Of a stretch of 64,000 nt of DNA, positions 61,191 through 64,000 are shown one piece after another. Position 1 is the first letter of the stretch, and every line of letters starts with the position of its first letter. The notes below the pieces were generated by a model. The model was given only the letters and a program-made list of their open reading frames with translations. It did no database searches and was not told where the DNA came from. Source of the DNA: Cyclobacteriaceae bacterium (GTDB lineage: Bacteria; Bacteroidota; Bacteroidia; Cytophagales; Cyclobacteriaceae); contig JAGQYM010000006.1 of the NCBI GenBank assembly GCA_020436085.1, positions 61,478 through 125,477 of the forward strand, read 5' to 3'. The position numbers and the translations under genes were made by a program.

Positions 61191-62186
61191 TTATTCAGTC
61201 CAATCGATAGGCTTAACAGCAGATGCTGGCGCAAAAACATTCACACAAGGCGCGTCTATCTCCAGGGTGTAAGGAGGCACCGGCACTGGCACATCGTCTT
61301 TTGTTAAAAAGATGTTTTTCTTGCTAATGGAGGTAGCGTAGAAAATACCGAGCGCAGGTTCGTTGGTGGTTACTTCGTAAATGTTTGTTGGCAATGTTCC
61401 AAAGCCCGGCTGAAACAAACTTTCTTTTGAGTCAAACTGGTCTGCTGCTGTCTTCCAGAAATAGAAGGCTTCTCTGCTAAGGCTCATTTGTTCAATTCTA
61501 ACCATGAACTTATTGTAGAAGGTATATTCATCAATTCTGACCGTACCGACCGGGACTGACTTAAATTTCCCATTTTGTACCACTTGTCCATCACTTACCT
61601 GTGGCCCTTGTTCAAATCTCCATGACCAACATCCACCCAATTGAGTAGTGATATAATATATTCCCGTATACTTCCATCTGACAAAAGAGTTCGGACCTGT
61701 TGTGGCATCCACAAAAACATTAAAATAATACTCCGTGGGGCCTCTCAAGGGTTTGTTTGATTCAAACTTCACATATATACTATCCACAGTACCGGAAGGC
61801 ACAATTTCATCTGGCGTAGATTTGAAAATTCTACCATCCAGCAACTCAACCTCCACCCAATATTTGTTACCAACCACTCCGCGCATACCGCTTGGGTCGG
61901 TGTAATAGCGACCACGATCTCCAGCAAGCACCTCTTTGTTCCCCTGATCATCAAAAATAGTTACTTGTTTTGCATTGATCGCATCCCTGGAATTCAAAAC
62001 ATCGTCAACAGCAGACGGCTTGAAAACTCTTACAAAATAGGGTCCGGGTTGGTCAGAAATAAATCCATCGATAACGATCTGCGAATTCTCCTCCTCAAGT
62101 GTAAAATTTTCAGTATCCAGTCGATCGACACAGGACGAGGTCACGATTAGGGAAATCAAGATTAGGAAAGGGTATTTCCAAGTCAC
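61191..62186 (-). CDS. DUF4249 lipoprotein
   Basis: The 331-residue protein starts with a lipoprotein signal (FLILISLIVTSSCVDR, lipidated Cys near 19). It has the DUF4249 layout: IVIDGFISDQPGPYFVRV, ATIFDDQGN-like segment, then GNKYWVEVELLDGRIFKS and later FYFWKTAADQF. DUF4249 genes usually follow a TonB-dependent receptor and act with it at the outer membrane. Here no receptor gene is within the window on this side. It may be an orphan copy or form part of an unseen cluster. Confidence 0.85.
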   Translation of the reverse strand: MTWKYPFLILISLIVTSSCVDRLDTENFTLEEENSQIVIDGFISDQPGPYFVRVFKPSAVDDVLNSRDAINAKQVTIFDDQGNKEVLAGDRGRYYTDPSGMRGVVGNKYWVEVELLDGRIFKSTPDEIVPSGTVDSIYVKFESNKPLRGPTEYYFNVFVDATTGPNSFVRWKYTGIYYITTQLGGCWSWRFEQGPQVSDGQVVQNGKFKSVPVGTVRIDEYTFYNKFMVRIEQMSLSREAFYFWKTAADQFDSKESLFQPGFGTLPTNIYEVTTNEPALGIFYATSISKKNIFLTKDDVPVPVPPYTLEIDAPCVNVFAPASAVKPIDWTE

Positions 62187-62303
62187 ATGTCAATAATAAG
62201 CAAAAAGCTAATACGATGCACTTCTTTATAATCACTCAAATGACGGTATATAGGTGTTAGAGATGTTCGCTAAATTCATTGTAAGAAAATGCCATTTAGG
62301 CGC

Positions 62304-63266
62304 TCACCAGCGATCCACCAACCAATAGTAGATTGGCATTCCTAGCGTGATATTGAATGGAAAAGTAATTGCCAGGGCCATCGGCAGAAACAAGCCCGGG
62401 TTTGCTTTTGGTACCGCTATCTTCATGGCCGCAGGAACAGCGATATAGGATGCACTTGCAGCAAGAATCGAGAAGATAAACCTGTTGCTCACGTCTTCGG
62501 TCACCCATCCGCTGGCGATTGCCACAATAGAGCCGTTGACCGCGGGTACGATAATGGCAAAGATCAGAGGGAACCACCCTGTACTGATAAAGCTACTTAG
62601 TTTTCGTCCGCTTGAGATTCCCATGTCCAGCAAGAAAATGGCAAGAAACCCCTTGAAGATGTCGGTAGTAAATGGTCGAATACCGTCTGCTTGTTTGGCG
62701 CTGGCCAAAAATCCTATCACAAGGCTCCCCAGAATTATCAATACACTTCCATTGGTAAAGGAATGACGCATGGCTGTTCTCTTTTTAATTTTCCCGTCAT
62801 CTCCATTCTGAAAAAGGCTAATTAATAAAAGACCCGCGATAATTGCCGGTGACTCCATCATGGCCATAATCGCAACCATATGTCCATGCACAATAAGCCC
62901 TTTTATCTCCAGATAGTTAACAGCGGTAACAAACGTAACAGCGCTGATAGAACCATAGGCGGCAGCTATTGCCCCAGCGTCATAAACCTTGAGTTTACGC
63001 TTAAGGACGAAGAAGGTATAAACGGGTATAGCCACCGAAATTCCAATTCCGAAAAGAAAAGATAATAGGACTTCTGCCGAAAATGTCTCATGGGAAAGCT
63101 CTTGCCCTCCATTAAACCCGATACAAAACAAGAGGTAGAGCGTAATGAACTTGGACGATGAGGGCGGTATTTCCAGGTCACTTTTAAGCAATACAGCAAT
63201 GATGCCCAACGCGAAGAAGAGCAGCGCAGGATTTGTTAGGTTTTCAATTAATAGGGTACTCGACAT
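62304..63266 (-). CDS. SbtA-type sodium-dependent bicarbonate transporter
   Basis: This 320-residue protein has about ten membrane helices in two inverted halves. GFNGGQELSHETF near residue 55, SISAVTFVTAVNYLE near 110, MMESPAIIAGLLL near 138, and the late SYIAVPAAMKIAVPKANPGLFLPMALAITFPFNI follow the SbtA pattern. SbtA imports bicarbonate with sodium. The PII-like SbtB regulator is not adjacent. The DUF6671 gene immediately upstream on the same strand (5-base gap) may be cotranscribed. This suggests a bicarbonate need, for example in anaplerotic carboxylation. Confidence 0.85.
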   Translation of the reverse strand: MSSTLLIENLTNPALLFFALGIIAVLLKSDLEIPPSSSKFITLYLLFCIGFNGGQELSHETFSAEVLLSFLFGIGISVAIPVYTFFVLKRKLKVYDAGAIAAAYGSISAVTFVTAVNYLEIKGLIVHGHMVAIMAMMESPAIIAGLLLISLFQNGDDGKIKKRTAMRHSFTNGSVLIILGSLVIGFLASAKQADGIRPFTTDIFKGFLAIFLLDMGISSGRKLSSFISTGWFPLIFAIIVPAVNGSIVAIASGWVTEDVSNRFIFSILAASASYIAVPAAMKIAVPKANPGLFLPMALAITFPFNITLGMPIYYWLVDRW

Positions 63267-63271
63267 TCATT

Positions 63272-64000
63272 TTAGGGATTACAATAGTCACAATACATAG
63301 GATCTTCTACCTTCTTATGATTCGGAAAACATATCTCCAATTGATGACCGCATTTTTTGCACTCGAAAACATTCTTCAGAGCAGATCTCGTTGGATTTCC
63401 ACATAGTTGACATGGCAAGCCAGCCTCCGTCTTTTGAATCGAAAATCCAGGAGCACTACATTTTGCACACATCGAGAATGCGTTTTTTACAAGATCACTG
63501 GCAGCTTCCTTGATGACATCCGTTCGTGTGGGGTTGAAGTTGGCGCGCATGTCGGTTTCCGCCAGTATACTCTTGCTTGACCTCATCATCTCATCGAAGC
63601 ACTTGCGAAGTAACCGTCCTTCGTTGATCCCTTTATAGATCAAGTCTCCCGCACATGATCGAAGAATGATGCCATGGGAGGGAAACTTAACGCTCGTAGC
63701 AAAATCCATTAGTTCTTCAAAGTCTGAGATTGTCTTTTGATGATAGTTGGTTCTGTAGCTCAGCACGGCTCCTGTTATTTCCAGGTCGTGTACAAAATCT
63801 TTGAGCAACAAAAATTCATGGTCAGACGGGATAAGTGGGGATGCTGGATGAGGGCCAAAGGTGCCCTCACTTGCAAGTACCAGATCACATCCGGATTTCA
63901 GAAAAACAAAATCACACTTTGCCCTGGCAGTATCAATGATTGACTTGTGTCGGGGGATTTCTCCACTGAAAGTTCCAAATTGGTCGGTATCTATTCCAAC
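63272..64000 (-). CDS. DUF6671-like protein with zinc ribbons (N-terminus beyond window)
   Basis: The open frame enters the window at base 64000 and runs to a stop at 63272, giving 242 residues. From 63811 upward no in-frame stop is met, so a start inside the window is unlikely. The visible N-terminal part reads DTDQFGTFSGEIPR, then ASEGTFGPHPASPLIPSDHEFLLL, which I recall from DUF6671. The C-terminal 80 residues carry paired cysteines (CAKCSAPGF, CQLCGNPT, CKKCG, CDYC) forming zinc ribbons. Family function is unknown. It lies 5 bases from the SbtA gene. Confidence 0.75.
   Translation of the reverse strand, partial: VGIDTDQFGTFSGEIPRHKSIIDTARAKCDFVFLKSGCDLVLASEGTFGPHPASPLIPSDHEFLLLKDFVHDLEITGAVLSYRTNYHQKTISDFEELMDFATSVKFPSHGIILRSCAGDLIYKGINEGRLLRKCFDEMMRSSKSILAETDMRANFNPTRTDVIKEAASDLVKNAFSMCAKCSAPGFSIQKTEAGLPCQLCGNPTRSALKNVFECKKCGHQLEICFPNHKKVEDPMYCDYCNP

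Noticed and set aside
1-64000. tRNA, rRNA, CRISPR, insertion sequence or prophage
   Set aside because: No cloverleaf with CCA-like end, no rRNA segments, no regular spacer-repeat array, no transposase or integrase motif was recognised by reading. A dedicated RNA or mobile-element search was not possible here.

Overview
The window looks like a chromosomal segment of a Bacteroidota bacterium, most likely of the order Cytophagales. The evidence is a fused CcoN-CcoO cbb3 oxidase subunit, families typical of the phylum (DUF2911, DUF4412, DUF4249, two large VPS10/BNR-repeat exported proteins), -7 promoter elements of the form TAnnTTTG, and starts without clear Shine-Dalgarno sequences. No rRNA, tRNA, insertion sequence, CRISPR array, integrase or plasmid gene was recognised. 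It reads as core genome with a few accessory-looking genes. The taxonomic placement is inference.

Layout. 1-2860: 5' part of a VPS10/BNR-repeat exported protein. 2971-7929: birA diverging from rsfS-ftsH, then lpxH and an exported beta-propeller-like protein. 8114-10817: an overlapping NtrC-type regulator and NtrY-like kinase. 10874-15829: acpP, a YopX-like protein, a lipid kinase, a DUF2911 protein, a SUI1 factor, a J-domain protein and a tandem universal stress protein. 15929-21780 (minus): cbb3 oxidase operon ccoNO-ccoQ-ccoP-ccoG-ccoH plus a SafE-type membrane protein. 21970-30669: a membrane protein, a degenerate LytM-like protein, the operon of a second VPS10/BNR protein with a DUF1080 lipoprotein and an alpha/beta hydrolase, a FAD amine oxidase and a GhrA-like reductase. 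30663-34087 (minus): universal stress protein, copper ATPase ccoI and a 54-codon ccoS, the second oxidase-assembly locus. 34221-38513 (minus): deoxyhypusine-synthase-like gene, argS, glutathione peroxidase, menA. 38663-41873: START protein, arginase and arginine decarboxylase. 41866-46937: three YceI-type proteins around an outer-membrane barrel, a lipoprotein and a DUF4412 protein. 47263-53867: an EF-G paralogue with a degenerate GTPase site, a GmhB-like phosphatase, a polyprenol-phosphate glycosyltransferase, a LolC/E-type permease, a NamZ-like (DUF1343) hydrolase and nth. 53910-57953: fmt, folA, a membrane protein, an SDR, a GT32 transferase and a TauE transporter. 57950-61180: a 16-residue-repeat exported protein and a TauE-YeeE-YeeE sulfur-transport operon. 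61191-64000: a DUF4249 lipoprotein, an SbtA-type bicarbonate transporter and a partial DUF6671 protein.

The best candidate for something undescribed is a small regulon. Four promoters carry Crp/Fnr-type dyads (RTGAT-N4-RTYAY-like): ccoNO, usp-ccoI-ccoS, the YceI-porin operon and the TauE-YeeE operon. In three of them the dyad centre lies exactly 36.5 bp upstream of the downstream edge of the -7 element, about -41.5 from the expected start site, which is the class II activator position. Distal sites in two promoters sit a further 22 bp (two helical turns) upstream. This links low-oxygen respiration, copper delivery, lipid-binding YceI proteins with a porin, and sulfur uptake. No crp/fnr gene is in the window.

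Other points: the EF-G paralogue lacks the catalytic His of its G3 motif; Nth lacks one cluster cysteine; an arginine/polyamine neighbourhood includes a DHS-like enzyme; and three convergent gene pairs share palindromic stop tetranucleotides (CTAG or TTAA).
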